This document shows, piece after piece, positions 15,142-23,802 of a stretch of 64,000 nt of DNA. Every line of letters starts with the position of its first letter. The stretch's first letter is position 1. A program made the translations under genes and the position numbers. The DNA is from Anoxybacillus sp050480245. GTDB lineage: Bacteria > Bacillota > Bacilli > Bacillales > Anoxybacillaceae. Where the stretch lies: NCBI GenBank assembly GCA_050480245.1, contig JBCNEQ010000026.1; one strand, given 5' to 3'. The notes beneath the pieces were generated by a model. That model was given only the letters and a program-made list of their open reading frames with translations. It was not told where the DNA came from and searched no databases.

Positions 15142-16473
15142 TTGTCTCTTGTTGGAAAACAGTTGTTAAAGTCTGAGCTTTCCTTTCCTTACGATAAGCA
15201 ACATGTGCAAATTATAGAAAGCATCATAAAAACGAAGCAAGGCTATCGTTGCGTCCGTTGCAATAACGATGACCAACAGTTATTTGCTTCGTTTCCGTGT
15301 GCGCGCTGTGGACGCATATGTACGTATTGCCGCAAATGTATAACGATGGGACGATGTAGCGAATGTAATCCGCTCGTGATTTGGATTGGACCAACTCCTT
15401 CTACCTCTTTTTCTTCACCGCTTCAATGGAATGGTCAATTATCTCCAGCTCAACAACTTGCATCCGATGAAGTTTGTCATGCGATTGATCGAAACGACTC
15501 ATTGCTCGTTTGGGCCGTATGCGGAGCGGGAAAAACAGAAGTGTTATTTGCAGGCATTAACATGGCGTTGTCGCAAGGAAAGCGTGTTTGTATCGCCACA
15601 CCGCGCACGGATGTTGTATTGGAGCTAGCTCCGCGTTTGGCGAGTGTATTTCCGTCGGTCGATATGGCGGCATTATATGGCGGCAGCCAAGACCGTGGCA
15701 AACTTGCTTCATTGACGGTGACGACGACCCATCAATTGCTTCGCTATTATCACGCTTTTGATGTGATGATTGTCGATGAAGTTGATGCGTTTCCGTATAG
15801 TGTAGATGCGATGCTTTCCTATGCGGTAGAACGGGCACGAAAACCGACATCTTCCCTCATTTATTTGACCGCAACCCCAAATGAACAATGGCAACGTGAA
15901 GTAAAAAGCGGAAAACGAAAAGCGGTGACGATTCCTGCGCGCTATCATCGTCGTCCACTTCCTGTTCCGACATTTGAATGGTGCGGCAACTGGCAAAAAA
16001 AGTGGCGTCACAAGCGGTTGCCTTCGTGTGTCATTCGCTGGGTAAACGACCATATAGAACGTCGTAAACAAGCTTTTTTATTTGTTCCCCACATCGACTT
16101 TTTACAACAAGTTGTTCCGTATTTACAACAATTTCATCCTCGCATTGAAGGAGTGCATGCTGAAGATCCGAAACGAAAGGAAAAAGTGCTTGCTTTTCGG
16201 TGTGGACAAATTCCTCTTCTTGTCACAACGACCATTTTAGAGCGCGGGGTAACGGTCCCAAACATTGACGTTGCCGTGTTAGGTGCAGAGCAACCGATTT
16301 TTACAGAAAGTGCGCTTGTGCAAATTGCTGGGCGCGTTGGGCGAAGTACTCAGTATCCGACAGGTGATGTGCGCTTTTTTCATTTTGGAAAAACGAAAGC
16401 GATGGTAGCCGCTAAGCAGCATATTGTGCGCATGAATGATGAGGCGCGAAAGCGAGGGTTGATTGACGAATGA
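15142..16473 (+). CDS. comFA: ComFA competence helicase-like ATPase
   Basis: 443 residues from a TTG at 15142 preceded by GAGGTGATT; an upstream ATG at 15082 precedes a terminator and is unlikely. ComFA helps pull transforming DNA into the cell. Four-Cys zinc region at about residues 35-75 (CVRC, CARCGRICTYC, CSEC). Superfamily 2 ATPase motifs: Walker A CGAGKTE, DEAD-like IVDEVDAF, YLTATP, and motif VI QIAGRVGRS. It overlaps comFC directly. B. subtilis has comFB in between, which is absent here. Confidence 0.93.
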   Translation: MSLVGKQLLKSELSFPYDKQHVQIIESIIKTKQGYRCVRCNNDDQQLFASFPCARCGRICTYCRKCITMGRCSECNPLVIWIGPTPSTSFSSPLQWNGQLSPAQQLASDEVCHAIDRNDSLLVWAVCGAGKTEVLFAGINMALSQGKRVCIATPRTDVVLELAPRLASVFPSVDMAALYGGSQDRGKLASLTVTTTHQLLRYYHAFDVMIVDEVDAFPYSVDAMLSYAVERARKPTSSLIYLTATPNEQWQREVKSGKRKAVTIPARYHRRPLPVPTFEWCGNWQKKWRHKRLPSCVIRWVNDHIERRKQAFLFVPHIDFLQQVVPYLQQFHPRIEGVHAEDPKRKEKVLAFRCGQIPLLVTTTILERGVTVPNIDVAVLGAEQPIFTESALVQIAGRVGRSTQYPTGDVRFFHFGKTKAMVAAKQHIVRMNDEARKRGLIDE

Positions 16474-17177
16474 AATGTTTGATTTGTCATGATGAGTGGA
16501 TGCCGCGTATGTCGTTTTCTATGCTTTTGACGCTCCAGCAACCGGACGTTTGTTGCCCACGTTGTCGGAGCCGTTTCGTGCTTATCGACGGAAGCGTATG
16601 CGATCGATGCTGTCGTCCGTTTGCTGGTCTTGAACCATCGCATCGTCAAGGGCGATTATGCACCGATTGTGTTCGCTGGCAAGAGAATGATGAGTGGAAA
16701 GATGTATTGACGAAAAATCGGTCAGTGTATATGTACAATGAATGGATGAAAGAAGTGGTTGCGCTTTGGAAATTTCGCGGCGACTACGCGATTGTCCAAG
16801 CGTTTCAAGAAGAGTTTCGCCGTGAATTTTATCGTCATTTTGACCATACCTTTTTGATCGTTCCGATTCCTCTCAGCGCTGAGCGCCTGTACGAACGAGG
16901 ATTCAACCAAGCAAAGGCGCTGGCTGAACTGCTCGCTCTCCCTATTCATGACCTGCTTCATCGTCATCACCTCGAAAAACAATCAAAAAAATCGCGTCGT
17001 GAGCGCTTGCGAACAGAAAATGTCTTTCAGTTGTCGGAAAAAACGTCTTTACAAGAAAGGCATATTGTGTTGATCGATGATATTTATACGACAGGGATGA
17101 CGTTAAGGCATGCGGCGAAGGTGTTGCGTCAGGCTGGCGCTGCTTCTGTTTCTTCGTTTACATTGGCAAGAGGTTAA
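16470..17177 (+). CDS. comFC: ComFC phosphoribosyltransferase-like competence protein
   Basis: 235 residues. N-terminal Cys-rich zinc-binding region (CLICHDEW, CCPRC, CDRCCR, CTDC) and a C-terminal type I phosphoribosyltransferase fold with the PRPP-binding motif VLIDDIYTTGMT near residue 200. Needed for efficient DNA uptake or transformation; the reaction is not established. The start ATG overlaps the comFA stop (ATGA). Confidence 0.93.
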   Translation: MKCLICHDEWMPRMSFSMLLTLQQPDVCCPRCRSRFVLIDGSVCDRCCRPFAGLEPSHRQGRLCTDCVRWQENDEWKDVLTKNRSVYMYNEWMKEVVALWKFRGDYAIVQAFQEEFRREFYRHFDHTFLIVPIPLSAERLYERGFNQAKALAELLALPIHDLLHRHHLEKQSKKSRRERLRTENVFQLSEKTSLQERHIVLIDDIYTTGMTLRHAAKVLRQAGAASVSSFTLARG

Positions 17178-17201
17178 TATCGAAGACAAACATGCCGATA
17201 T
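17175..17201 (+). promoter_or_regulatory. Sigma-D promoter for the FliK-like/FlhX-like/YaaR-like genes
   Basis: TAAT (17175-17178), a 15-base spacer, then GCCGATAT (17194-17201), which matches the sigma-D -10 perfectly and the -35 (TAAA) in three of four bases. It overlaps the comFC stop codon. It marks the next genes as part of the motility regulon. Confidence 0.8.
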
Positions 17202-17237
17202 TAAAAATAGCAAGGGATAGAGCGGAGTGTGAAGTAA

Positions 17238-19139
17238 ATGCAAATTCGCAACGATTTGATTATGAACGAGTCAATAACAAATCCATTCCCGTTTTCCTTG
17301 AAAGAGGGGGAAACATTTTTCGCGACCATTAAGGAAAAATTAAGCAATAATGAAGCAATTATAACGGTTAAAGGACAGGATGTGCACGTCCGCTTTCAAG
17401 GCGAAATACCGAATGAAGATCAATTTGCTGTGCAAATTATCGGCATAAAAGATCATGTTTTACAAGTGCAGGCCGTACCGAAAACAGCGGAAACGAAAGA
17501 GGCGGCCGTTTGGTTGCCTCCTATCAGTGAATTAGAGAAAGCGGAACAAATTTTGCTAGTGCAAGGAATTCGTCTATCTAAGGAAGAGAAAGCGATATTA
17601 AGACGTTTTTTCGAAAAAGCAAAGGGGACGCTGAATGAAAAACTGGAAACGATACAGGCGATTGCGAATAAAAAGATTGAAGTGACTGAAGTGCATTTAC
17701 AGTCTATCCATGAAGCGCTGCATGGCGAGCCATTCGGTGAGGTATTAACGCAGTTGGCCGATCATCTCGATCTCTTGCCGCATTTACAATCTTCAAAAGA
17801 GAACAATAGGGATTTTGTTGACACCGGAAAGAGAATGTTCAACTCTCAACCCGAAACAGATTTAGACGAAAAGAAGATGTTTCATTCTCAACCCGAAACA
17901 GATTTATTAGAAAAAGATCCATTGATCTCGCAAAAAGATCAGATTTTGGCAGGGGAAGAAGCAAATAATGGACAACAAATGGAACTGCCATATTGGAACG
18001 AAGAATGGGTTCAAAGCACCCCTATCCAAGCAAAAGATATGATTGTGAAGACAGTTACGGAAAAGCTTTCTCAGGCGGCGCTTGATTTTAAAAAATTGCA
18101 AATCGAAATGAATAAAAAGTTAGAAAACGCAGCATTTTTGTTGAACAGCGGGCAAGCATTGGCGCGCCAACAGGCAAAACAATTTGTCGAAGCTGTGATT
18201 CATACGTTGGACCGTGCGATTTTGCAAGGAGAATTTATGCTTTTTACCGACATGAAAACGGAGAAGCAAATGCTTCAGGCAAGTGCGAAATTGGCCGAAG
18301 CAAAGCAGCTGCTTACTGAGGGAGAGCAGAGCGATGCCTTAAACATCGTGAATGAAGTAAAGAAGCTGCTTGGGGGGCTTCGCTTTCAACCAGCGGATGA
18401 AAAAATGAAGCATTTTGTTTCTGCTTTTCATTTCAACGAGCAAGAAACAACGCCAAAGCATCAGCTTCTTTCGCAACTCGCAAAAACATTAACACTTCCG
18501 CTTGGCGGGGAAGTTTCGGCGCGAAATACATTTGAGCAATTTCGGCAATTAGGGTTTCAGCATGAAAAAGATATTTCCCGCGCCTTATGGTTGAAGCAGC
18601 CAGCCATGGAACCGCAAAACATAAAGGCGGTGTTAATGAAATTAAGCCAAGGAGAACTTGGCATGATCGCGCAGCAAGCCGAACACGCTTTAGTGAATAT
18701 GACAGGTCAGCAGCTGTTAAGCAAATTCGATACCAACAACCATGTGCAAACGATGTTTTATCAATTCCCAGTGTTATTGCACGATCAAATGGAAACGGTC
18801 CATATTTATTTAAACTCCCGAAATGATGAAGGAAAGCTTGATTGGCAAAATTGCAGCCTGTACTTTTTACTGGATACAGAAAAATACGGGAAAATCGGCA
18901 TTTTGCTTCAAGCATTGGAACGAAATTTAACGATTACCATTAAAACGGACAATGCACAACTTTCCGAAGCATTAAAATCGTTAACGGAGATGGCTAAAGA
19001 AAATTTGGAGGCAATCGGCTACAATGTAAAAGGGATTGATTTTGCGAAAATGAATGAACAAGAAGAACAAAAAACAGCGGCAGAAACAACGCAAGAGAAA
19101 GAAACAAACAGAGAGAAAGGTTATGATTGGACGGTATGA
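17238..19139 (+). CDS. FliK-like (YlqG-type) protein with flagellar hook-length-control C-terminal fold
   Basis: 633 residues, poorly conserved. The N-terminal ~80 residues contain a beta-rich 'FFATIKEKLSNNEAIITVKG' module. The middle is polar and helical. The last ~140 residues (MFYQFPVLLHDQMETVHIYL ... YGKIGILLQALERNLTITIK ... ALKSLTEMAKENLEAIGYNV) follow the pattern of the FliK C-terminal domain. In B. subtilis a comparable protein, YlqG, is encoded beside ylqH away from this locus. A sigma-D promoter precedes it, and an FlhB-like gene follows. FliK and FlhB normally cooperate in the export switch. A 42-base (14-residue) internal duplication lies at about 17844-17906. Confidence 0.6.
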   Translation: MQIRNDLIMNESITNPFPFSLKEGETFFATIKEKLSNNEAIITVKGQDVHVRFQGEIPNEDQFAVQIIGIKDHVLQVQAVPKTAETKEAAVWLPPISELEKAEQILLVQGIRLSKEEKAILRRFFEKAKGTLNEKLETIQAIANKKIEVTEVHLQSIHEALHGEPFGEVLTQLADHLDLLPHLQSSKENNRDFVDTGKRMFNSQPETDLDEKKMFHSQPETDLLEKDPLISQKDQILAGEEANNGQQMELPYWNEEWVQSTPIQAKDMIVKTVTEKLSQAALDFKKLQIEMNKKLENAAFLLNSGQALARQQAKQFVEAVIHTLDRAILQGEFMLFTDMKTEKQMLQASAKLAEAKQLLTEGEQSDALNIVNEVKKLLGGLRFQPADEKMKHFVSAFHFNEQETTPKHQLLSQLAKTLTLPLGGEVSARNTFEQFRQLGFQHEKDISRALWLKQPAMEPQNIKAVLMKLSQGELGMIAQQAEHALVNMTGQQLLSKFDTNNHVQTMFYQFPVLLHDQMETVHIYLNSRNDEGKLDWQNCSLYFLLDTEKYGKIGILLQALERNLTITIKTDNAQLSEALKSLTEMAKENLEAIGYNVKGIDFAKMNEQEEQKTAAETTQEKETNREKGYDWTV

Positions 19140-19384
19140 AAAACGGTTATCCACATTATTTTTCCGCGTTGACGAGTTATGAAAAAGGAGCTGATCAACT
19201 GTCGGAGTCTAAAACCAATACGGTAAACGAAATCATCAAGCAGGCGCAGCAACAAAACATTCCCATGCAAACCGATTCATCGCTTGTCAAGCATTTAGCG
19301 GATCCGGAAAACCGCGTTCCTTCACAGCTCTATGCAGTCATTGGAGAAATTTTAAAATTAATTAAGAGCATCGAACAACAATAG
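19127..19384 (+). CDS. FlhB C-terminal-domain-like protein (YlqH/FlhX type)
   Basis: About 85 residues matching the cytoplasmic tail of the export gate protein FlhB/YscU: YFSALTSYEKG, INxxAxxxNIPMQTDSSLVKHLA, and VPSQLYAVIGEIL. It lacks the membrane part and the self-cleaving NPTH motif. Stand-alone versions (B. subtilis YlqH, also called FlhX) can partly replace the FlhB tail. It starts at TTG 19127 with a GAAAGG site six bases upstream, or at ATG 19136, which overlaps the previous stop (ATGA); both are in frame. Adjacent to the FliK-like gene, which is its expected functional partner. Confidence 0.8.
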   Translation: MDGMKNGYPHYFSALTSYEKGADQLSESKTNTVNEIIKQAQQQNIPMQTDSSLVKHLADPENRVPSQLYAVIGEILKLIKSIEQQ

Positions 19385-19396
19385 GGGAGATTCATT

Positions 19397-19834
19397 GTGG
19401 AAATTCAAAAAATCACAAAAGCAAATATGATGAACGTAAGCAAAAAAGAAGCGACAGCATCAGCGTCTGTATCGTTTGCCGAAGTCGTGGCAAAGCAAAA
19501 CGAAGAACTTGCACTGGAACGGTTTCAGCAACTTGCGAAAGAAATTGAAGAACAAGGGAAAGTTTTAGCGGAATCGCGTTCGGTGGAAGAGTTGCGAAAA
19601 TATAAAAAGCTTGTGAAAACGTTGCTTGATGACGTGATAAAAAACGGTTTGCAATTATCCGAACAACACGGTTTCAATTGGAGCGGGCGTTCGCGGCTAT
19701 ATAAGATTGTGAAGGAAGTGGACAAAAAGCTAATTGATTTAACGAATGCCGTATTGCAAAAAGAAAAACAAGGAATTGACCTTTTAAGCACCATCGGGGA
19801 AATTCAAGGATTAATTATCAACATTTATACGTAA
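19397..19834 (+). CDS. YaaR-like DUF327 protein
   Basis: 145 residues, all-helical. Family signatures VKTLLDDVIKNG and SGRSRLYKIVKEVDKKLIDL are visible. YaaR in B. subtilis lies in the tmk-holB region; its function is unknown. Here it is the third gene behind a sigma-D promoter and a FliK-like/FlhB-like pair, which suggests a flagellar paralogue. GTG start after AGGGGAG. Function not assigned. Confidence 0.75.
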   Translation: MEIQKITKANMMNVSKKEATASASVSFAEVVAKQNEELALERFQQLAKEIEEQGKVLAESRSVEELRKYKKLVKTLLDDVIKNGLQLSEQHGFNWSGRSRLYKIVKEVDKKLIDLTNAVLQKEKQGIDLLSTIGEIQGLIINIYT

Positions 19835-19891
19835 GCGTTTTTTATTTGTCTTATAATGAAGGAAAGTGAGAAGTAGTGGGGAGGGGAAACA

Positions 19892-20302
19892 ATGAGTTTA
19901 GCAAATTGCCCAAACTGCGGAAGCCTATTTGTAAAAAGTCCGTTTCGTGATATTTGTGAGAGCTGTTATAGAGAAGAAGAAGAGGCTTTCGAGAAAGTTT
20001 ATCGCTTTTTGCGCAAAAGGGAAAATCGCATGGCGACAATGATGCAAATTGTAGACGCAACAGGGGTGAAGGAGTCGCTGCTGATGAAATTCATTAAAAG
20101 CGGCCGTCTAAAACTCGCTCAATTCCCAAATTTAGGATATCCTTGCGACCGCTGTGGCAAGCTGATTCGCGAAGGAAGACTATGCGCAAACTGTTCAAAA
20201 GACCTAAATAAACAACTAGAAATGGTGCAAAAGGAAGAAGAAATGAAAAAACGCCGTCATGTGGAGGATGTTTATTATACGAAAAAGGGTGACGAGAATT
20301 AA
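19892..20302 (+). CDS. yvyF: YvyF flagellar-operon zinc-ribbon regulator-like protein
   Basis: 136 residues. Two CxxC zinc knuckles frame the protein: CPNCG...CESCY at the N-terminus and CDRCG...CANC at about residues 87-103. Between them a helix-turn-helix-like stretch (ATMMQIVDATGVKESLLMKFIKSGRL) could bind DNA. The gene sits just ahead of flgM, as in B. subtilis. A TATAAT at 19852-19857 may be its own promoter. Exact role unsettled. Confidence 0.88.
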   Translation: MSLANCPNCGSLFVKSPFRDICESCYREEEEAFEKVYRFLRKRENRMATMMQIVDATGVKESLLMKFIKSGRLKLAQFPNLGYPCDRCGKLIREGRLCANCSKDLNKQLEMVQKEEEMKKRRHVEDVYYTKKGDEN

Positions 20303-20315
20303 TTTTGATTTTTTG

Positions 20316-20342
20316 TAAACAATCTTTTTCGTTTGCCGATAA
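20316..20342 (+). promoter_or_regulatory. Sigma-D promoter for flgM-flgN-flgK-flgL
   Basis: TAAA (20316-20319), 15-base spacer, GCCGATAA (20335-20342): near-perfect sigma-D consensus. FlgM, the first product, inhibits sigma-D, so the operon feeds back on its own promoter. Confidence 0.88.
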
Positions 20343-20395
20343 TATAGGTAGGAGATATGGAAACGGCTAGAGGCATGGAAAAGGGGGGGATTTTC

Positions 20396-20659
20396 ATGAG
20401 AATTGACAAATTCGGCTTGATGGGCGTTAATCCTTACAAACGCCAGTTCGATAAAGAAATGCAGGCGAAAAAGCCTGCAGTTCAACAAGATAAAGTGGAA
20501 ATTTCCGCGGCGGCAAAAGAATTGCAGCAAATTTCTCAATGGACGGCCGAGCATCAAGAGAAAGTGCGTAAGTTAAAAGAGCAAGTGCAAAACGGAACAT
20601 ATCAAATTGATGCGAAGACAATCGCGAAAAGTATATACAAATATTACTTTGAAAATTAA
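20396..20659 (+). CDS. flgM: FlgM anti-sigma-D factor
   Basis: 87 residues. Typical layout: a flexible N-terminal half (VNPYKRQFDKEM) and a helical sigma-binding C-terminal half with the DKVEISAAAKELQ signature and VQNGTYQIDAKTIAKSIYKYY. Binds sigma-D in the cytoplasm until the hook-basal body is complete. The ATG at 20396 follows AAGGGGGGG; an earlier in-frame ATG at 20357 lies too close to the sigma-D start site. Confidence 0.93.
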   Translation: MRIDKFGLMGVNPYKRQFDKEMQAKKPAVQQDKVEISAAAKELQQISQWTAEHQEKVRKLKEQVQNGTYQIDAKTIAKSIYKYYFEN

Positions 20660-20690
20660 ATCAGTATTCACATCATACTGATTTAATTTT
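20657..20690 (+). terminator. Hairpin with T-run between flgM and flgN
   Basis: Eleven-base stem TAAATCAGTAT / ATACTGATTTA followed by ATTTTTAT. It may attenuate transcription from flgM into flgN-flgK, making more inhibitor than filament-junction mRNA; that effect is inference. Confidence 0.6.
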
Positions 20691-20715
20691 TATGTACTTT
20701 TAGGGAGAGATTGGA

Positions 20716-21210
20716 TTGTCTGCCAAACAATTAATAGAGTTGCTAGAAAAACATGTGAAACTGCATAAAGGCTTGCTGGACTTAGCAAATAAAAAAACGG
20801 AAGTATTAAAGAAAGGCGATATGGAAGCCCTAAGTGAAATGATGAAAGAAGAGCAAAAGTATATTGCGGCAATTAAACAAATCGAGAAGGAACGGATTCT
20901 TGCTGTTGAAAAGATCATAAGCGCATTAGGCCATACACAGCAAGAGCCGACATTAACGGCATGTATTGAACTAGTAAACGAACCGGAACGTTCCGCTTTA
21001 GAAAGATTGCGAGACAATTTGGCGGTGGTCGTTGCAGAGCTTAAAAATATTAATGAATTAAACCAACAGCTTCTCCACCAATCGTTGCAGTTTGTCAACA
21101 TGACGTTGGATATGATCATGCCGCAGCCGAAAGAAGTGAATTATAGAAAACCGAACATGGCGCCATCTTCATATGAAGGCAGCAGCTCGTTATTTGATTC
21201 AAAAGCTTAG
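20716..21210 (+). CDS. flgN: FlgN flagellar export chaperone
   Basis: 164 residues, long helices throughout with little predicted beta structure, as expected for the FlgN family (YvyG in B. subtilis). It chaperones the hook-filament junction proteins FlgK and FlgL, encoded next. TTG start with GGGAGAG upstream. Conserved Leu/Lys-rich N-terminal helix (LIELLEKHVKLHKGLLDLA). Confidence 0.88.
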   Translation: MSAKQLIELLEKHVKLHKGLLDLANKKTEVLKKGDMEALSEMMKEEQKYIAAIKQIEKERILAVEKIISALGHTQQEPTLTACIELVNEPERSALERLRDNLAVVVAELKNINELNQQLLHQSLQFVNMTLDMIMPQPKEVNYRKPNMAPSSYEGSSSLFDSKA

Positions 21211-21236
21211 AGTTTCAAGCATTGGAGGAAAATGTA

Positions 21237-22838
21237 ATGCGATCAACGTTTCATGGCTTAGAGGTAGCCAAACGAGGCATGTTTACGCAACAATCAGCGT
21301 TATATGTAACCGGACATAATATTGCTAATGCGAACACACCTGGTTATTCGCGCCAGCGCGTCAATTTTGTCCAAACAGAACCGTATCCGCCGGCTTCTAT
21401 GAACCGTCCGCAAATTCCTGGACAGATGGGGACAGGAGTCGAAGCGGGTTCGATTGAGCGGGTGCGTGAAAGCTTTTTAGATATTCAATATCGTGGGGAA
21501 AATAACAAGCTTGGCTACTGGGAAGCGCGAGCAGACGCCCTAAAAAAAATGGAAGATATCATGAACGAACCATCGGACAACGGTTTATCGAAAACGATGG
21601 ATCAGTTTTGGCAAGCGCTGCAAGATTTAAGCGTGAATCCGGAAAATGAAGGAGCGCGTTCGGTCGTTCGCCAACGCGGATTGGCGGTTGTGGAAACGTT
21701 TCATTATTTACATGACTCGTTATCACAAATTAAAAAGGATTTAGGACACGAAATCGGTGTCACGATTACAGAAATCAACTCTTTGGCACAACAAATCAGC
21801 CAAATCAACCAGCAAATCAGCGAAGTCGAGCCGAACGGCTATTTACCAAACGATTTATACGATGAGCGCGACCGCTTGATTGACGAACTGTCAAAATTAG
21901 TGAACGTACAGGTTGAGAAAGTCCCAAGCGGTGGAAACGCGTTAAAGATAGCAGAAGGAACGTATAATATTTATCTAGTGGATAGTAACGGGAATCCGAT
22001 TTTAGATAGTAACAACCAAAAAATTTACTTAGTTCAAGGAAATCATACGAATGCATTTTCTCTTCCAAATGGAATCGGAGGCGATATTGACGGAGATGGT
22101 GTTAAAGAAACTCCGACAAGTGATATTGACAATGTGCAAATAGGCAGAGTTTCCATTTCAATCACATCGTTTCCATCTGGAAAATTACTAGGATTGATAG
22201 AATCGTTTGGTTATAAAGATGCTTCAGGAAATGTAAAAGGCATTTATCCTGAGATGATTAACAATTTGGATAATCTAGCGTATACGTTTGGTACGATATT
22301 TAATGAGGTTCATAAAAAGGGATACGGGCTGAACAGTGCTGCAAAAGCTCCTGCATTTTTTGATGTAACAGTTCCGGGAGCTGCTAAGAACATTAAGTTA
22401 TCATCGGCAATGGATGATCTTTCTAACATTGCAGCTTCCACCAAACAGGGCGTCTCTGGAAATGGAAACAATGCTCTTAACTTAGCAAGCGTTGGAAAAA
22501 TACTATTGTCGTCTGGAACAGTGAACTTAATAGATGTATCAATAAGTTTGTCGGCCTCACTTCCTTTAACATCAGGTACGATTCAATCTAATTACCAAGG
22601 ATGGATTGGAAAGCTTGGTGTGGATGGACAGCAAGCTGAACGATTGAAAAATAACAGTGAAGTGTTACGTCAGTCTGTAGAGGAACGTCGTCAATCGGTC
22701 AGCTCGGTATCACTAGATGAGGAAATGACAAACATGATTAAATTTCAACATGCATACAACGCAGCAGCACGCCAAATTACCGCCATCGATGAAATGCTCG
22801 ATAAAATTATTAACGGCATGGGCATTGTAGGAAGGTAG
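21237..22838 (+). CDS. flgK: FlgK hook-filament junction protein 1 (HAP1)
   Basis: 533 residues. The conserved N-terminal rod-type motif (FHGLEVAKRGMFTQQSAL, then VTGHNIANANTPGYSRQRV) and the C-terminal helix (DEEMTNMIKFQHAYNAAARQ, then IDEMLDKIINGMG) bracket a variable middle. ATG at 21237 follows TGGAGGAAA. Residues about 240-430 are AT-richer, consistent with a surface-exposed variable domain. Confidence 0.95.
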   Translation: MRSTFHGLEVAKRGMFTQQSALYVTGHNIANANTPGYSRQRVNFVQTEPYPPASMNRPQIPGQMGTGVEAGSIERVRESFLDIQYRGENNKLGYWEARADALKKMEDIMNEPSDNGLSKTMDQFWQALQDLSVNPENEGARSVVRQRGLAVVETFHYLHDSLSQIKKDLGHEIGVTITEINSLAQQISQINQQISEVEPNGYLPNDLYDERDRLIDELSKLVNVQVEKVPSGGNALKIAEGTYNIYLVDSNGNPILDSNNQKIYLVQGNHTNAFSLPNGIGGDIDGDGVKETPTSDIDNVQIGRVSISITSFPSGKLLGLIESFGYKDASGNVKGIYPEMINNLDNLAYTFGTIFNEVHKKGYGLNSAAKAPAFFDVTVPGAAKNIKLSSAMDDLSNIAASTKQGVSGNGNNALNLASVGKILLSSGTVNLIDVSISLSASLPLTSGTIQSNYQGWIGKLGVDGQQAERLKNNSEVLRQSVEERRQSVSSVSLDEEMTNMIKFQHAYNAAARQITAIDEMLDKIINGMGIVGR

Positions 22839-22848
22839 GTGAACAAAC

Positions 22849-23754
22849 ATGCGCGTAACGCAAGGGATGTTGACAGGGAATATGCTTAGGAATTTAAGCG
22901 CCAGCTATGCGCGGATTGGCAAATATCAAGATCAACTGGCAACAGGAAAAAAAATTAATCGTCCATCCGATGATCCAGTTATCGCAATGAAAGGGATGGT
23001 ATACCGTACAAACTTAACAGAAGTTGAGCAATTTAAGCGCAACTTTTCCGAGGCGTACAACTGGATTGAAAACTCAGATGCAGCGCTTGATAAAGCGACG
23101 CAAGCATTACAGCGCATTCGCGAGCTTGTGGTGCAAGCGAGCAACGATACGTATGAAGTAAGCCAACGTGCAGCGATTTCGGAGGAAATTAAACAGCTAA
23201 CGGAACACTTAGCTTCTATTGCCAATACAAAAGTCGGAGATAAATATATTTTTAATGGTACGGATACGCTGAAACAACCAGTAGATTTAAGTCAAGCTCC
23301 ACCAGTTGTATCGAAGAACACGGATGAAATAAAAATCGAATTATCGAAAGGGATTTATATTTCTGTAAACGTGAATCCGACAAAAGTATTTAATTACGAC
23401 AATACCGCAAAAGGAAACGGATTATTTAGTGATTTAGAATTTTTAAATAACGACTTAAATGATGCGACAAAATCAGGAAAAGATATAAGCCAGTACCTTA
23501 GTTATATTGATCAGCATATTAATAATTTACTTAGTGCTCGTGCGGAATTGGGGGCTCGTTTAAATCGAGTAGAGTTAATGGAAGAGAGAGTGGATCAGCA
23601 GGAAGTCATCGCTCATCGGATTCTCTCCGATAATGAGGATGCCGACATTGAACGTGTCATCACTGATTTAAAAACGCAAGAAAGCGTGCATCGCGCCGCT
23701 CTTGGCGTAGGTGCCCGCATTATTCAACCGACGCTTCTTGACTTTTTGCGTTAA
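22849..23754 (+). CDS. flgL: FlgL hook-filament junction protein 3 (HAP3)
   Basis: 301 residues, flagellin-like at both ends: MRVTQGMLTGNMLRNL and the KINRPSDDPVIAMKGM signature; C-terminal ARLNRVELMEERVDQQEV and the coiled tail. It joins the FlgK ring to the flagellin filament. Eleven bases after flgK with AAGGTAGGTG as ribosome site. The stop codon lies in a terminator stem. Confidence 0.95.
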   Translation: MRVTQGMLTGNMLRNLSASYARIGKYQDQLATGKKINRPSDDPVIAMKGMVYRTNLTEVEQFKRNFSEAYNWIENSDAALDKATQALQRIRELVVQASNDTYEVSQRAAISEEIKQLTEHLASIANTKVGDKYIFNGTDTLKQPVDLSQAPPVVSKNTDEIKIELSKGIYISVNVNPTKVFNYDNTAKGNGLFSDLEFLNNDLNDATKSGKDISQYLSYIDQHINNLLSARAELGARLNRVELMEERVDQQEVIAHRILSDNEDADIERVITDLKTQESVHRAALGVGARIIQPTLLDFLR

Positions 23755-23783
23755 GCTATCTTGCGAGGACAAGATAGCTTTTC
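23753..23783 (+). terminator. Terminator-like hairpin after flgL
   Basis: Ten-base stem AAGCTATCTT / AAGATAGCTT, 8-base loop, only a short T-stretch (TTTTCC) afterwards, so probably partial readthrough into yviE-fliW-csrA. Confidence 0.6.
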
Positions 23784-23802
23784 CTCTAGGAGGGAGAAAA
23801 AT

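Noticed and set aside
18433..18915. 160-codon minus-strand frame opposite the FliK-like gene
   Set aside because: No ribosome site, no recognisable domain, and the plus-strand gene is continuous and promoter-linked.
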